Part shown: positions 8,588-17,488 of the stretch, in pieces
Position numbering within the stretch: position 1 is the first letter of the stretch
Layout of the letters: each line of letters starts with the position of its first letter
Assembly (NCBI GenBank): GCA_027306595.1
Contig: DAHUZI010000129.1
Coordinates: forward strand, 1-36,610
DNA length: 36,610 nt
Source of the DNA: Candidatus Dormiibacterota bacterium
Lineage (GTDB): Bacteria; Chloroflexota; Dormibacteria; Aeolococcales; Bog-877
Reading direction: 5' to 3'
Position numbers and translations under genes: made by a program
The notes under the pieces: generated by a model
Seen by the model: the letters and a program-made list of their open reading frames with translations, nothing else
Database searches by the model: none
Told to the model about the DNA's origin: nothing

Positions 8588-9025
8588 GTGAGGTGGGTCA
8601 CGCGGGAGCATCCCCACACCGATCGGGTCGCGTGTCCGTGGCTCATCCGACGGTTCATCGATCCCGACGCCGAGATCCTGTACGTTCCCCGCGAGGATGT
8701 CCGGGAGGTCGCCGCCCGCGAGGGGGCGCTCAGCTTCGATGCCCCCGGCGCCCGGTACACCCACCGAGACGGGCTCTGCACCTTCGAGGTGCTGATCCAC
8801 GAGCATGGGATGACCGGCGATGCGGCGCTCGCCCGGATGGCGCGGGTCGTCCACGGCGCCGACATCGCGGAGGAGCGCGACGCCACCCCGGAGTCACCCG
8901 GGCTCGACGCCATCGCCCGTGGCTTCATGGCCCTCGGCCTCACCGACCAGGAGCAGCTCCGTCTCGAGCTGCCGGTCTACGACGCACTGTACGCCTGGGC
9001 CCAGGAGCAGGTGTCCGGGGCCTGA
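8588..9025 (+). CDS. ChrB C-terminal-domain protein (chromate resistance-associated)
   Basis: A 145-residue protein made only of the domain found at the C-terminus of ChrB. It begins WVTREHPHTDRVACPWLIRR and continues FIDPDAEILYVP, both diagnostic; a later HGADIAEERDATPES segment is also typical. In chromate operons ChrB senses or helps handle chromate. Stand-alone versions are widespread and poorly characterised, and there is no chrA transporter in this window, so a direct role in chromate resistance is not supported by context. Start is GTG 8588 directly before the conserved WVTRE motif. The upstream small thioredoxin-fold gene could be co-transcribed. Confidence 0.85.
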   Translation: MRWVTREHPHTDRVACPWLIRRFIDPDAEILYVPREDVREVAAREGALSFDAPGARYTHRDGLCTFEVLIHEHGMTGDAALARMARVVHGADIAEERDATPESPGLDAIARGFMALGLTDQEQLRLELPVYDALYAWAQEQVSGA

Positions 9026-9272
9026 TCCGCCTGCGGCCGCAGGCGCGCGACGGGCGGGGGGCAGTCCCTTGGGCGCCGGGCCTCGTGGCCGGTGCCACCG
9101 CGGAGCGCCAGCCGTCCCCGGCGGGAAGTCGAGCGAGCGTCGGTGGCGGGTCCCGCCTCCCCCCCACCGGCGGCCCGCGGCTGAGGGCTTGGGCGTTGCC
9201 AGCACCGGGCGCCGTGCCCCCCCGATCAGGCGGGAAGGGACAGCTCGCCCGACCTGGTCCCCCTGCCAGGCA

Positions 9273-9283
9273 GGTTGACAACC
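9273..9283. promoter_or_regulatory. palindrome over the -35 box, candidate GntR operator
   Basis: GGTTG-A-CAACC is a perfect 5+1+5 inverted repeat that covers the -35 hexamer. FadR-subfamily regulators often bind short GT-N-AC type palindromes, so the regulator encoded just downstream may repress its own operon here. Inference from position and symmetry. Confidence 0.45.
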
Positions 9284-9303
9284 AGCCGGGTGGCGGCTAT
9301 ACC
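9275..9303 (+). promoter_or_regulatory. sigma-70-type promoter of the gntR-thrC-SBP operon
   Basis: A perfect -35 box TTGACA at 9275-9280, a 17-base spacer and a -10 box TATACC at 9298-9303, followed by the regulator ATG 35 bases later with its own ribosome site. This is one of the two best housekeeping promoters in the window. Predicted from sequence only. Confidence 0.75.
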
Positions 9304-9337
9304 TGGGGCGGCTCCAGACGCTTCGAGAGGGGAATTG

Positions 9338-10216
9338 ATGGCGGGTCTGAAGCTGGTCGCGCGCGAGCCACCGGTCGCTCGTCGTGTGGTGGACCAGCTC
9401 CTCGACGGCATCCGGGACGGCCGGTATCCGGTCGGGGGGCTGCTCCCCAGCGAGCAGGAGATCGCCCAGCTCTGCGGCGTGAGCCGGCCCTCGGTCCGGG
9501 AGGCGCTGAGCGCCCTCCAGTTCGCCGGGTACGTCGAGGCCCACAAGGGCACGGGGACCGTCGTGGTCCGCTCGGAGCCCGAGCCGCCCCGGGCCGAGGA
9601 CCCGCCCCGCGACGAGGGGGCGACCGCTCTGCTCGCCAGGCTGGAGGCGCGCCTCGTGCTCGAGCCGGAGGTGCTGGCGCTGGCCGCGGCGGACCCCGAC
9701 CCGGTCGCGCTCGACGCCGCAGCCGAGCTTGTCGACGGGATGGGCGTCGCGATCGCCGATCCCGACCTGCGGGCGCGGACCGATCGCGGCCTCCACGCGG
9801 TGATCCTGGCCAGCTGCCGGAACGCCGTCCTGCGCGAGCAGGCGCTCCAGCTCCTCGACGTCGCGACCCACCCCCACTGGCGGGTGGCGCGGGAGCGGGC
9901 CTGGGCGGGCGGCGACCTCCCCGCCCTGTGGGCCCAGCACCATCGCCGGATCGTCGAGGCCGTGATCGCCGGCGACCCGGCGGCGGCAGCGGGCACGGCC
10001 CGGGCGCACCTGGAGTCGGTCGCCGCCAACCTGCGCGACCAGGGCGACCTTCCGGCCTCCGAGCGCCGGGAGCTGACCGCCGTGCTCGAGCGCTCCGCGC
10101 GGCGGCGGGCGCCAGCCGGGGGTGTCCCCGGCGACCACGAGACCATCGTCCCGCGGCCCCCGGCCGCCACCGCGCCCGGTCAGGCGCGGACTGCTCACGG
10201 AGAACAGTTGGCATGA
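9338..10216 (+). CDS. GntR/FadR-family transcriptional regulator
   Basis: 292 residues from ATG 9338, which has a GAGAGGGG ribosome site ending six bases upstream; the open frame to 9275 overlaps the promoter and is not used. Residues ~12-75 form the GntR winged HTH (LLDGIRDGRYPVGGLLPSEQ, LCGVSRPSVREALSALQFAG, then KGTGTVV). Residues ~105-235 match the all-helical FCD effector domain, with the expected Asp/His-type positions (GLHAVILASC and QHHRRIVEAVIAGDP). The C-terminal ~50 residues are disordered-looking. Its stop overlaps the start of the threonine-synthase-like gene as ATGA, so the two are translationally coupled. FCD proteins usually sense carboxylic acids or amino-acid catabolites, consistent with control of an amino-acid/peptide operon. 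Confidence 0.93.
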   Translation: MAGLKLVAREPPVARRVVDQLLDGIRDGRYPVGGLLPSEQEIAQLCGVSRPSVREALSALQFAGYVEAHKGTGTVVVRSEPEPPRAEDPPRDEGATALLARLEARLVLEPEVLALAAADPDPVALDAAAELVDGMGVAIADPDLRARTDRGLHAVILASCRNAVLREQALQLLDVATHPHWRVARERAWAGGDLPALWAQHHRRIVEAVIAGDPAAAAGTARAHLESVAANLRDQGDLPASERRELTAVLERSARRRAPAGGVPGDHETIVPRPPAATAPGQARTAHGEQLA

Positions 10217-11451
10217 CGGACCGGCACAGCTACCTCGAGCGGCTCCGCTGTCCCCGCTGCCGCGAGACGCACGACGCCTCGCGGCCGCACAACCTGTGCG
10301 CCTGCGGCTCGCCGCTGCTCGCCGAGTACGACCTCAGCCAGCTCGGCCGCGCCCTCGACCCCCGCGAGCTCGTCAGCCGCCCGTACGAGCTCTGGCGCTA
10401 CCACGAGCTCCTGCCGGTCGAGGACGCCGGCGCCGAGGTGCGCCTGGGCGAGCCCGTCACCCCCCTGGTCCCGCTGGCCGTCCTCGGGGCGGATCTGGAC
10501 CTGCCCGGACTCCTCCTCAAGGACGAGGGCTACCTCCCCACCGGCACGTTCAAGGCCCGGGGCGCCGCCGTCGGGGTGAGCCGGGTCGTTGAGCTCGGGA
10601 TCGACCGGATCGCCATGCCCACCAACGGCAACGCCGGGGCGGCGTGGGCCGCGTACGCCGCCCGGGCCGGCCTGCCGTGCCTCATCGTGATGCCCGAGGA
10701 CGCCCCCGACATCACCCGACGGGAGTGCGTCGTCACCGGTGCGGACGTCTTCCTCGTGAACGGCCGGATCAACGATGCCGGCCAGACGGTGGCCAAGGTG
10801 GTGGCCGACGGGGCAGCCTTCGACGTGTCGACCCTCAAGGAGCCGTACCGCCTCGAGGGCAAGAAGACACTGGGACTCGAGATCTTCGAGCAGCTCGGCT
10901 GGCGGGCGCCCGACGTCATCGTGTACCCGGCCGGCGGCGGGGTCGGCCTGCTGGGGATCTGGAAGGCGGCCAAGGAGCTCCAGCAGCTGGGCTGGCTCAC
11001 GGGCTCGCTGCCCCGCATGGTCGCGGTCCAGGCGACCGGCTGCGCCCCGCTCGTCCGCGCCTTCGATGCCGGGGCCGAGGTCTCCGAGCCCTGGGTCGGC
11101 GCCAACACCATCGCGTTTGGCATCACGGTGCCCAAGGCGATCGGCGATCGGCTGATCCTGGAGGCGGTGCGGGAGAGCCAGGGCTGCGCCGTCGCGGTGG
11201 ACGACCCCGCCATTCTCGCCGCCCATGCGCAGATCGCGCGCCGGGAGGGCCGCTTCATCTGCCCGGAGGGCGCCGCCACGCTGGCCGCGGCGCAGGTGCT
11301 CCGGGCCTCGGGCTGGCTCGGTCGAACCGAGCGGGTCCTCCTCATCAACACCGGGACCGGGCTGAAGTACCCCGGCACCGTGTCCGCCGACCTGCGTACG
11401 CTGGAGCCGGGCCAGGCCATCACCTGGCCCCAGGGGAGGGATCGAGCATGA
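10213..11451 (+). CDS. thrC: threonine synthase-like PLP-dependent enzyme
   Basis: 412 residues of the fold-type II PLP family. The internal-aldimine lysine is K114 in GTFKARG, preceded by LLKDEGYLPT. The phosphate-binding loop is represented by PTNGNAGAAWA, and a glycine-rich segment (VYPAGGGVGLLGIWKA) follows. The N-terminus has a CPRC...CACG cysteine set, as in many threonine synthases with a small zinc-ribbon-like start. Threonine synthase converts O-phospho-L-homoserine to threonine. Related enzymes deaminate threonine, serine or diaminopropionate, and context does not favour biosynthesis: no hom or thrB nearby, and it is translationally coupled both to a FadR regulator and to a solute-binding protein (ATGA at both ends). 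A catabolic ammonia-lyase-type role is therefore a real alternative. Confidence 0.87.
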   Translation: MTDRHSYLERLRCPRCRETHDASRPHNLCACGSPLLAEYDLSQLGRALDPRELVSRPYELWRYHELLPVEDAGAEVRLGEPVTPLVPLAVLGADLDLPGLLLKDEGYLPTGTFKARGAAVGVSRVVELGIDRIAMPTNGNAGAAWAAYAARAGLPCLIVMPEDAPDITRRECVVTGADVFLVNGRINDAGQTVAKVVADGAAFDVSTLKEPYRLEGKKTLGLEIFEQLGWRAPDVIVYPAGGGVGLLGIWKAAKELQQLGWLTGSLPRMVAVQATGCAPLVRAFDAGAEVSEPWVGANTIAFGITVPKAIGDRLILEAVRESQGCAVAVDDPAILAAHAQIARREGRFICPEGAATLAAAQVLRASGWLGRTERVLLINTGTGLKYPGTVSADLRTLEPGQAITWPQGRDRA

Positions 11452-13265
11452 TCCGGTTGCGACGTCTTACCAGCCTCGGGGCCGCAGCGGCGGCGGTCGC
11501 GGCGCTGGTGGCCGCGGGCGGCGGGGCGGGCGCCCAGCTGTCCAAGACCCTCGCCTACCGGGGGACGGTCACCTACGCCCAGCCCCCCGGCGGGGCGCCC
11601 AACTTCATCTTCCCCCTCTACCCGCTCGCCTACTACTCGGGCACCAACATCCACATGTTCCAGCAGATGATGTACCCGCCCCTGTACTGGTTCGGGAAGA
11701 GCGGGCAGCCAGTGGTCAACTACCGGCGGAGCCTGGCGGGACCGCCGGTGTACTCCAACCAGGGCCGCACCGTGACCATCACCCTCAAGCATCAGGTGTG
11801 GTCGGACGGCCAGCCGATCACGACCCGCGACATCCAGTTCTGGATGAACCTGCTCATCGCGAACAAGGTCAACTGGGGCGCCTACGTCCCCGGCGCCTTC
11901 CCCGACAACGTGACCAAGATCGCCTATCCCTCGGCCACGACGTTCCAGCTGACCTTCAACCGCGCCTACAACCCGGGCTGGCTGCTCTACAACGAGCTGA
12001 GCCAGATCACCCCCATCCCCCAGCACGCCTGGGACAAGACCTCCACCAGCGGGCGGATCGGCAACTACGACCGCACCCACCGAGGGGCGGTCGCGGTCTA
12101 CACCTACCTCTTCGGGCAGGCCAAGAACCTCAGCACCTACGCCACCAACCCGCTCTGGAAGGTGATCGACGGCCCCTTCCGCCTGTCCGCCTTCCAGCCT
12201 GCAACCGGCTACACGGTCTTCGTGCCCAACACCCGCTACGACGGCGCCGATCGCCCCCATATCGCCAAGTTCATCGAGGTCCCCTTCACCAACGACACCG
12301 CTGAGTTCAACGCCCTGCGGGCGGGCCAGCTCGACTACGGCTACCTGCCGGTGCAGGACCTCCCCCAGCGCCAGCTGATGGCGGCCCGCGGCTACCGGCT
12401 CGACCCCTGGATCCTGTGGGGGATCAGCTACTTCCCGATGAACTTCACCAACCCCACCACCGGCCCGATCTTCCGCCAGCTCTACATCCGCCAGGCGATG
12501 CAGCACCTCATCAACCAGCCCCAGTACGTCAAGGACATCTTCAAGGGCTATGCGGTGCCCACCTACGGGCCGGTGCCGATCCGGCCCGCCAACCCCTTCG
12601 TCACCGCCTACGAGAAGGACAACCCGCTGCCGTTCAGCGTCTCGACGGCCCGCACCCTGCTGCGCACCCACGGCTGGAAGGTGATCCCCAACGGCGCCTC
12701 GGTCTGCGAGACCGCCGGCACCGGGCCCAACGCCTGCGGGGCCGGCATCCGCAAGGGAACGGCCCTCAGCTTCACCCTCATGTATGCGGCCGGGGTCGTC
12801 ACCGTGGCGGAGGAGATGCAGGCCCTCAAGTCGACGTTCTCGGCCGCCGGCATCGCCATCGCCCTCATCACCGCCCCGACCAACACCGTAATCGCCGACG
12901 CCACCCCCTGCAACCGCAAGACCGGCAGCGGCTGCCACTGGGACTTCCTCAACTGGGGCGGCGGCTGGGGGTACTCGATCGACTACTACCCCTCCGGCGG
13001 TGAGATCTTCGCCTGCGGCGCCAGCTCCAATCCCGGCGACTACTGCAGCGCCACGACCGATCGCTACATCCAGCAGACCCACGTCGGGCTGGGCACCCAG
13101 TCGATGGCGACCTACGAGAACTGGCTGGCGAACCAGGTCCCGGTCCTGTGGTCCCCGACCGAGTCCATCCAGCTCTCCGAGATCAGCAACCGGCTCCACG
13201 GAGCGGTCCCGCAGCCGGCCGTCCGCTACGAGATCACCCCCCAGGACTGGACCATCAGCGGCTAG
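11448..13265 (+). CDS. secreted family-5 solute-binding protein (peptide/OppA-like), paralogue A
   Basis: 605 residues from the ATG overlapping the upstream stop as ATGA. Residues 1-29 are a Sec signal (RLRR, then an Ala/Val core ending in GAGA) with no lipobox cysteine. The body matches SBP_bac_5: VTITLKHQVWSDGQPITTRDI, VIDGPFRL, RQAMQHLIN, YGPVP and AARTLL-type segments in the usual order. Four cysteines (about C420, C430, C488 and C496, in CETAGTGPNACGAG and CNRKTGSGC) recur in the other SBPs of this window and may form disulfides. Such proteins bind oligopeptides or similar solutes outside the membrane for an ABC importer, but no permease or ATPase is present. A strong hairpin follows the stop. 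Confidence 0.93.
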   Translation: MIRLRRLTSLGAAAAAVAALVAAGGGAGAQLSKTLAYRGTVTYAQPPGGAPNFIFPLYPLAYYSGTNIHMFQQMMYPPLYWFGKSGQPVVNYRRSLAGPPVYSNQGRTVTITLKHQVWSDGQPITTRDIQFWMNLLIANKVNWGAYVPGAFPDNVTKIAYPSATTFQLTFNRAYNPGWLLYNELSQITPIPQHAWDKTSTSGRIGNYDRTHRGAVAVYTYLFGQAKNLSTYATNPLWKVIDGPFRLSAFQPATGYTVFVPNTRYDGADRPHIAKFIEVPFTNDTAEFNALRAGQLDYGYLPVQDLPQRQLMAARGYRLDPWILWGISYFPMNFTNPTTGPIFRQLYIRQAMQHLINQPQYVKDIFKGYAVPTYGPVPIRPANPFVTAYEKDNPLPFSVSTARTLLRTHGWKVIPNGASVCETAGTGPNACGAGIRKGTALSFTLMYAAGVVTVAEEMQALKSTFSAAGIAIALITAPTNTVIADATPCNRKTGSGCHWDFLNWGGGWGYSIDYYPSGGEIFACGASSNPGDYCSATTDRYIQQTHVGLGTQSMATYENWLANQVPVLWSPTESIQLSEISNRLHGAVPQPAVRYEITPQDWTISG

Positions 13266-13271
13266 CGCGAC

Positions 13272-13307
13272 GGGCGGGGCGGGGCGCCGAGGCGCCGCGC
13301 CCCGCCC
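13272..13307 (+). terminator. GC-rich hairpin between the two SBP genes
   Basis: Seventeen-base arms, one mismatch, two-base loop: a GGGCGGGGCG-type arm and its complement ending CGCCCCGCCC. There is no U-run, so it may act as an mRNA-stabilising or partial-termination structure. Paralogue B starts 86 bases further on with its own ribosome site. Confidence 0.5.
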
Positions 13308-13392
13308 ATCCGGTTCCGAACCCTCCAACCGCCGTCGGAGAACCACCAGGGCGTGGGCGCCGGGGCCGCCCACCGCCAACTCGGGAGACACC

Positions 13393-15213
13393 ATGATCGG
13401 TCGCCACCCGCCTCGCGACGCAGCCCGCTGGCTGCTGCCCCTCGCGCTCACCGGTGTCCTGGTCGCCTCGGCGCTCGGCGCGATGTCCGCCCAGGCGGCC
13501 TCCGCGAGCGGCACGGTCCGCTTCGCCCTCCCCCCCGCCACCACCCCCAACTACATCTTCCCGATGATGCCGGGGGCCGACTCCAGCAACGCCAACTCGT
13601 TCAACCTCCAGCAGCTCCTGTTCCGGCCGCTCTACTGGTTCGGGAACGGAGCCAGCCCGGTGATCAACTACAAGCTCAGCCTCGCCGGCCCCCCCGCCTT
13701 CTCCCAGGGCGGCCGGACGGTGACGATCCACCTCAAGCCGTACCGCTGGTCCGACGGCAGCCCGGTCACCAGCCGCGATGTCGCCTTCTGGATGAACCTG
13801 CTGGTCGCCAACAAGCAGCAGTGGTTCGCCTACGTGCCCGGGGCGTTCCCCGACAACGTGGTCCGGACCAGCTACCCGAACGCCTCCACCGTGGTGATGA
13901 CGTTCAACCGCGTCTACAACCCGCAGTGGATCCTCTACAACGAGCTGAGCCAGATCTCGCCGTTGCCCCAGCAGGCCTGGGATCGGGAGCGGGCCTCGGG
14001 TCCGGTCGGGAACTACGACGAGACCCCAAGCGGGGCCGTCGCCGTCTACAAGTTCCTCAACGTCCAGTCCACCACCCTGTCCACGTACGACACCAACCCC
14101 CTGTGGAAGGTGGTGGACGGCCCCTTCCGGCTGGTGCCGGGGAGCGGCTTCGACCCCACCAACGGCTACACGGTGTTCGAGCCCAACCCCAGCTACTCGG
14201 GGCCGGTGCGGCCCCGGATCCGCCGCTTCATCGAGGTCCCGTTCACCAGCGACACGGCCGAGTTCAACGCCCTGCGGGCGGGAACCCTCCAGTACGGCTA
14301 CGTCCCCCAGCAGGATCTCTCCCAGCGCGGCTACCTGGCCAAGCAGGGCTACGCCATCTCGCCCTGGTACTTCTGGGGCTTCGACTTCGTGCGCATCAAC
14401 CTCACCAACACCCGGGTGCCCTACGTCCGCCAGCTCTACTTCCGCCAGGCGATGCAGCACCTCATCAACCAGTCGTCGATCATCCACGACGTTTACAAGG
14501 GGTACGCCTACCCCACCTACGGGCCGGTCCCGACCCAGCCCCCCAACCCGTTCGTCAGCCCCTTCGAGAAGGACAACCCCTACCCGTACAGCGTCAAGGC
14601 GGCCCGCCAGCTCCTCACCGCCCACGGCTGGACGGTCCGCTCCTCCGGCACCAGCACCTGCAGCCAGCCGGGGACCGGTCCCACCGACTGCGGCGCCGGC
14701 ATCCGCCGGGGCCTTCCCCTCACCCTGACGATCCAGTACGCGACCGGGACGGTGACCGCGGACCAGGAGATGCAGGCGGTCGAGTCCGCCTTCTCGCTGG
14801 TCGGCATCCGGGTCACCCTGCGACCGGTCCCCTTCGACCAGAGCGTCGCGATCGCCCCCTGCAACCCCAAGACCGGCAACAACTGCCAGTGGGCTTTGGA
14901 CTGGGACGGGGGCGGCTGGTCGTACTCGCCCGACTTCTACCCCACCGGGGGCGAGATCTTCCTCACCGGCGCCGGCGCCAACAAGGGCGGGTACAGCAGC
15001 CGCGTCAACGACCGCAACATCATCGCGACCCACGACAGCCGCAGCGCCAAGTCCCTCTACACCTACGAGAACTACCTGGCGGTCCAGCTGCCCGCCTTGT
15101 GGCTGCCGACGGCGGCGGTCCAGCTGTCGGCCATCAGCCGCAAGCTGGTGGGGGCGACCCCCCAGAACCCCAACCTCAACATCACCCCGGAGGCCTGGTC
15201 CCTGCGCGCCTGA
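13393..15213 (+). CDS. secreted family-5 solute-binding protein, paralogue B
   Basis: 606 residues, clearly duplicated from the upstream SBP: shared FRPLYWFGNG-type, SDGSPVTSRDVAFWMNLLVA, LYNELSQISPLPQQAWD, PFTSDTAEFNALRAG and RQAMQHLINQ segments. Residues 1-36 form a signal peptide (RWLLPLALTGVLVASALGAM, then AQA) with no lipobox cysteine. The four conserved cysteines are present (CSQPGTGPTDCGAG and CNPKTGNNC). ATG 13393 follows GGGAGA with normal spacing. Likely in the same transcript as paralogue A, separated by 127 bases with a hairpin. Expected role is extracytoplasmic capture of peptides or amides for an importer encoded elsewhere. Two tandem copies with diverged binding regions suggest different ligands. 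Confidence 0.93.
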   Translation: MIGRHPPRDAARWLLPLALTGVLVASALGAMSAQAASASGTVRFALPPATTPNYIFPMMPGADSSNANSFNLQQLLFRPLYWFGNGASPVINYKLSLAGPPAFSQGGRTVTIHLKPYRWSDGSPVTSRDVAFWMNLLVANKQQWFAYVPGAFPDNVVRTSYPNASTVVMTFNRVYNPQWILYNELSQISPLPQQAWDRERASGPVGNYDETPSGAVAVYKFLNVQSTTLSTYDTNPLWKVVDGPFRLVPGSGFDPTNGYTVFEPNPSYSGPVRPRIRRFIEVPFTSDTAEFNALRAGTLQYGYVPQQDLSQRGYLAKQGYAISPWYFWGFDFVRINLTNTRVPYVRQLYFRQAMQHLINQSSIIHDVYKGYAYPTYGPVPTQPPNPFVSPFEKDNPYPYSVKAARQLLTAHGWTVRSSGTSTCSQPGTGPTDCGAGIRRGLPLTLTIQYATGTVTADQEMQAVESAFSLVGIRVTLRPVPFDQSVAIAPCNPKTGNNCQWALDWDGGGWSYSPDFYPTGGEIFLTGAGANKGGYSSRVNDRNIIATHDSRSAKSLYTYENYLAVQLPALWLPTAAVQLSAISRKLVGATPQNPNLNITPEAWSLRA

Positions 15214-15226
15214 GCCGCAGCCCTTG

Positions 15227-15256
15227 GCGGGGGCGGGCCCGCGCGCCCGCCCCCGC
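15227..15256. terminator. bidirectional hairpin between convergent genes
   Basis: Twelve-base perfect arms GCGGGGGCGGGC and GCCCGCCCCCGC around a six-base loop. It lies exactly between the stop of SBP paralogue B and the stop (15257-15259) of the minus-strand dimethylformamidase-like gene. No T-run is present. The position suggests a shared terminator. Confidence 0.6.
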
Positions 15257-17460
15257 TCACCCCACCGGCTCGCCCTCGTCCTGGGGCATCGCGAACGGCT
15301 GGGGGTCGGCGAACCGGCGCAGGACGTTGGCGGTGATCCGGGCGACGGGGTTGGCGTAGCCGCGGTGGGGCAGGGCGTCGCACCACCCGATCGACCCCAC
15401 GGAGAACACCGCCCCGCCCCCATCGGTCTCGAAGAAGACCAGGTCCGCCTGCACCGTGCCCCGCTGGTCCATCGCCGTGTATCCGCGAAACCCGGTCGCG
15501 CTGGCGAGGCGGAGCGCGTGGAGGGGGGTCCCGGAGGTGCAGTCGACCCCGTCGACCTCATAGGCGGCGCAGCCACCGGGCCAGGGCCCGAAGTCGCCGA
15601 CGACCTCGTCGTCGACCCCAGCGAAGACGAACGCGGCGCGGGGGTCGTGGCGGTCCGGCGCGACCCGGTAGGGGCGGCCACCGGCGAAGCCCATCCGGGT
15701 GATGTCGACGCCGAGCAGCTCGCGGGTCCGCGGCCGGCGGTGGCGCCATAGGCCGCCGGGCTCCCCGGTGCTGGCCAGGTGGTCCTCGCCCGGCGCCCCG
15801 TCCCACAGGCCTGCACTCGGCGACCGGCGCCGGTGCTCGATCGCGCTGGGGGCGTCAGGTGGGACCCCGACCACCCCGGAGCAGCCGTTGCCCCCGAGGT
15901 AGGCGAGGCGGCCGCCCCCCTCGAGGAAGGCGGAGACCGCCTCGATGCCCGCGCTCGACCAGTACTCCGGGTGGGAGCCGGTCACCAGGGTCCGGTGCGG
16001 GCGCAGAAGGCCGGCCCCCTCCTGGTGCAGGTCGTGATCGGTGATGACGGTGTAGGGCAGCCCCAGGTGGTCGAGGAAGGCCAGCAGCTCGAGGTCCGGT
16101 CCGAGGCCGTGCGGGCGCCCCGTCAGCCAGTAGCGGTAGCCGGGTCGAAGGTTGAGGAGCGGGCGCCGCCAGTCTGCGTAGGTGACCCCGCTGCCGTCGC
16201 GGTGCCAGTTGTAGAGGCTGAGCAGCCCGGCCTCCCGCGCATAGCGGTCGGCGCGGGCGCCACGGTGCGGGCGACGTGCGGGGGGAACGGCGGCTCGTTG
16301 GCGTAGGCGAGGTAGGTGAATGTGGGGAGCAGGACGGCCAGCGGGCCGCGACTCGGGCCTGACGCGGCGCGGACCACGAACGGGACCCAGTCCCTCGCGC
16401 CGGACAGCGCGGTCAGCTCCAGCGCGTGCACACCTTCCTCGCACCCGGGGGGGATCGGCAGCTCGACGGCGGCCGGCCAGCCAGCATCGCCCAGATCGTC
16501 GCTGTGGAGGTGGACGGCGCCGTACTCCTGAGGGGCCGCCCGCCAGTCGTGGGTCCGCCCGGTCCAGTTGTGCCCGGTCACGGCCCGCACCGGTCGGTTG
16601 ACGACCCGGCCGGGGGCACGCCCCATCGCGTCGGCGACCTGGGAGTCGCCGGGCGAGCGACCGAGCTCCCAGCGGCAGAGCGGATCGATCCTGATCGGTC
16701 GGTCCGCCGCCAGCGAGTCGCAGTCCGCCGGAAGGAGCGCCGCTCCCCAGGCGGCCGGCTGGTCGACCTTTCCGTCCCAGGGCCCAACGATCTCGCCATC
16801 GGCCTCGATCCGCGCGCCCATCACCCATGGGGGGGCGAGGACCTCCCACCCGCCAGGGAGCGGCCAGTTTCCGGAATCGGCCGCCCCCCGCAGCGACCGC
16901 TGCTCCAGGCGCACCTGGGCCCGGTCGGGGTCCAGGCTCAGCGCGACGAAGGTCCACCGCCGCCGAGGGAGCGGCGCGCCGAGCCCGCCGACGGCGACCG
17001 GGCCGGTACCCGCCCGCCGCTCCACTGCGAGCCGGCAATCGGCCCGCAACGTCACGACGAGTCCGGCGGTCGACGATCCGGTGGCGAGCACGGTCGCGGC
17101 CTGCCCGACGCCACCTGTCGGGTAGAGCCAGAGGGAGAGCGCCCGGGCCGGGGGCGCAGGGGGACTCCCGGCCCCGTCGACCACCAGGTACGATCCCTGC
17201 CGGAACCGGTGCGGCGCGGCCGGACCCGAGGCGGTCGGTGCCCCCGCAACCGGCTCGATGATCGGGTGCGGGTGATCGGGGTGCCCCCCGAGGTGGCGCA
17301 GCCGGACCAGTCGCACCGCATAAGGCTCCGACGCGCTCACCCGAATCGGCACGCGCTCCCCGGCGCGGACGGACGGCCAGTCCGTGTAGCCGAGGAGGCG
17401 ACCGCACCCCCGCGCGCCCGGCGGGTGGCGACGCCCTCGAGGCGGCGTCCGACCCGCCAC
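15257..17460 (-). pseudogene. N,N-dimethylformamidase large-subunit-like gene, one frameshift
   Basis: Two overlapping minus-strand frames together make one protein of about 734 residues. The upstream frame, from GTG 17460, gives LLGYTDWPSVRAGERVPIRV, a LamG/concanavalin-like module (ALSLWLYPTG and RRRWTFVALSLDPD) and ends its homology at PTFTYLAYANEPPFPPHVAR. The downstream frame resumes with DRYAREAGLLSLYNWHRDGS and runs through TGSHPEYWSSAGIEAVSAFL, GGRLAYLGGNG and NPVARITANVLRRFADP to 15257. The frame changes by one missing base near 16250-16265. This order matches the large (beta) subunit family of N,N-dimethylformamidase, which hydrolyses dimethylformamide and, for wider members, unknown amides. 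The small alpha subunit is not visible. A truncated SBP lies 28 bases upstream. The gene may be intact if the shift is an error. Confidence 0.8.
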
Positions 17461-17488
17461 GCTGTCGGCTCCCGTCCCTCCGCCCAGC

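Noticed and set aside
10530-13550. Very long minus-strand open frame opposite thrC and SBP-A
   Set aside because: It is antisense to two clear genes. Its translation is Gly/Val/Asp/Arg-rich with no motifs, as expected for the reverse of GC3-rich codons.
13255-15816. Long minus-strand frame opposite SBP-B
   Set aside because: Shadow of SBP-B. Only its right end overlaps the real DMFase-like region, and it is in the wrong frame there.
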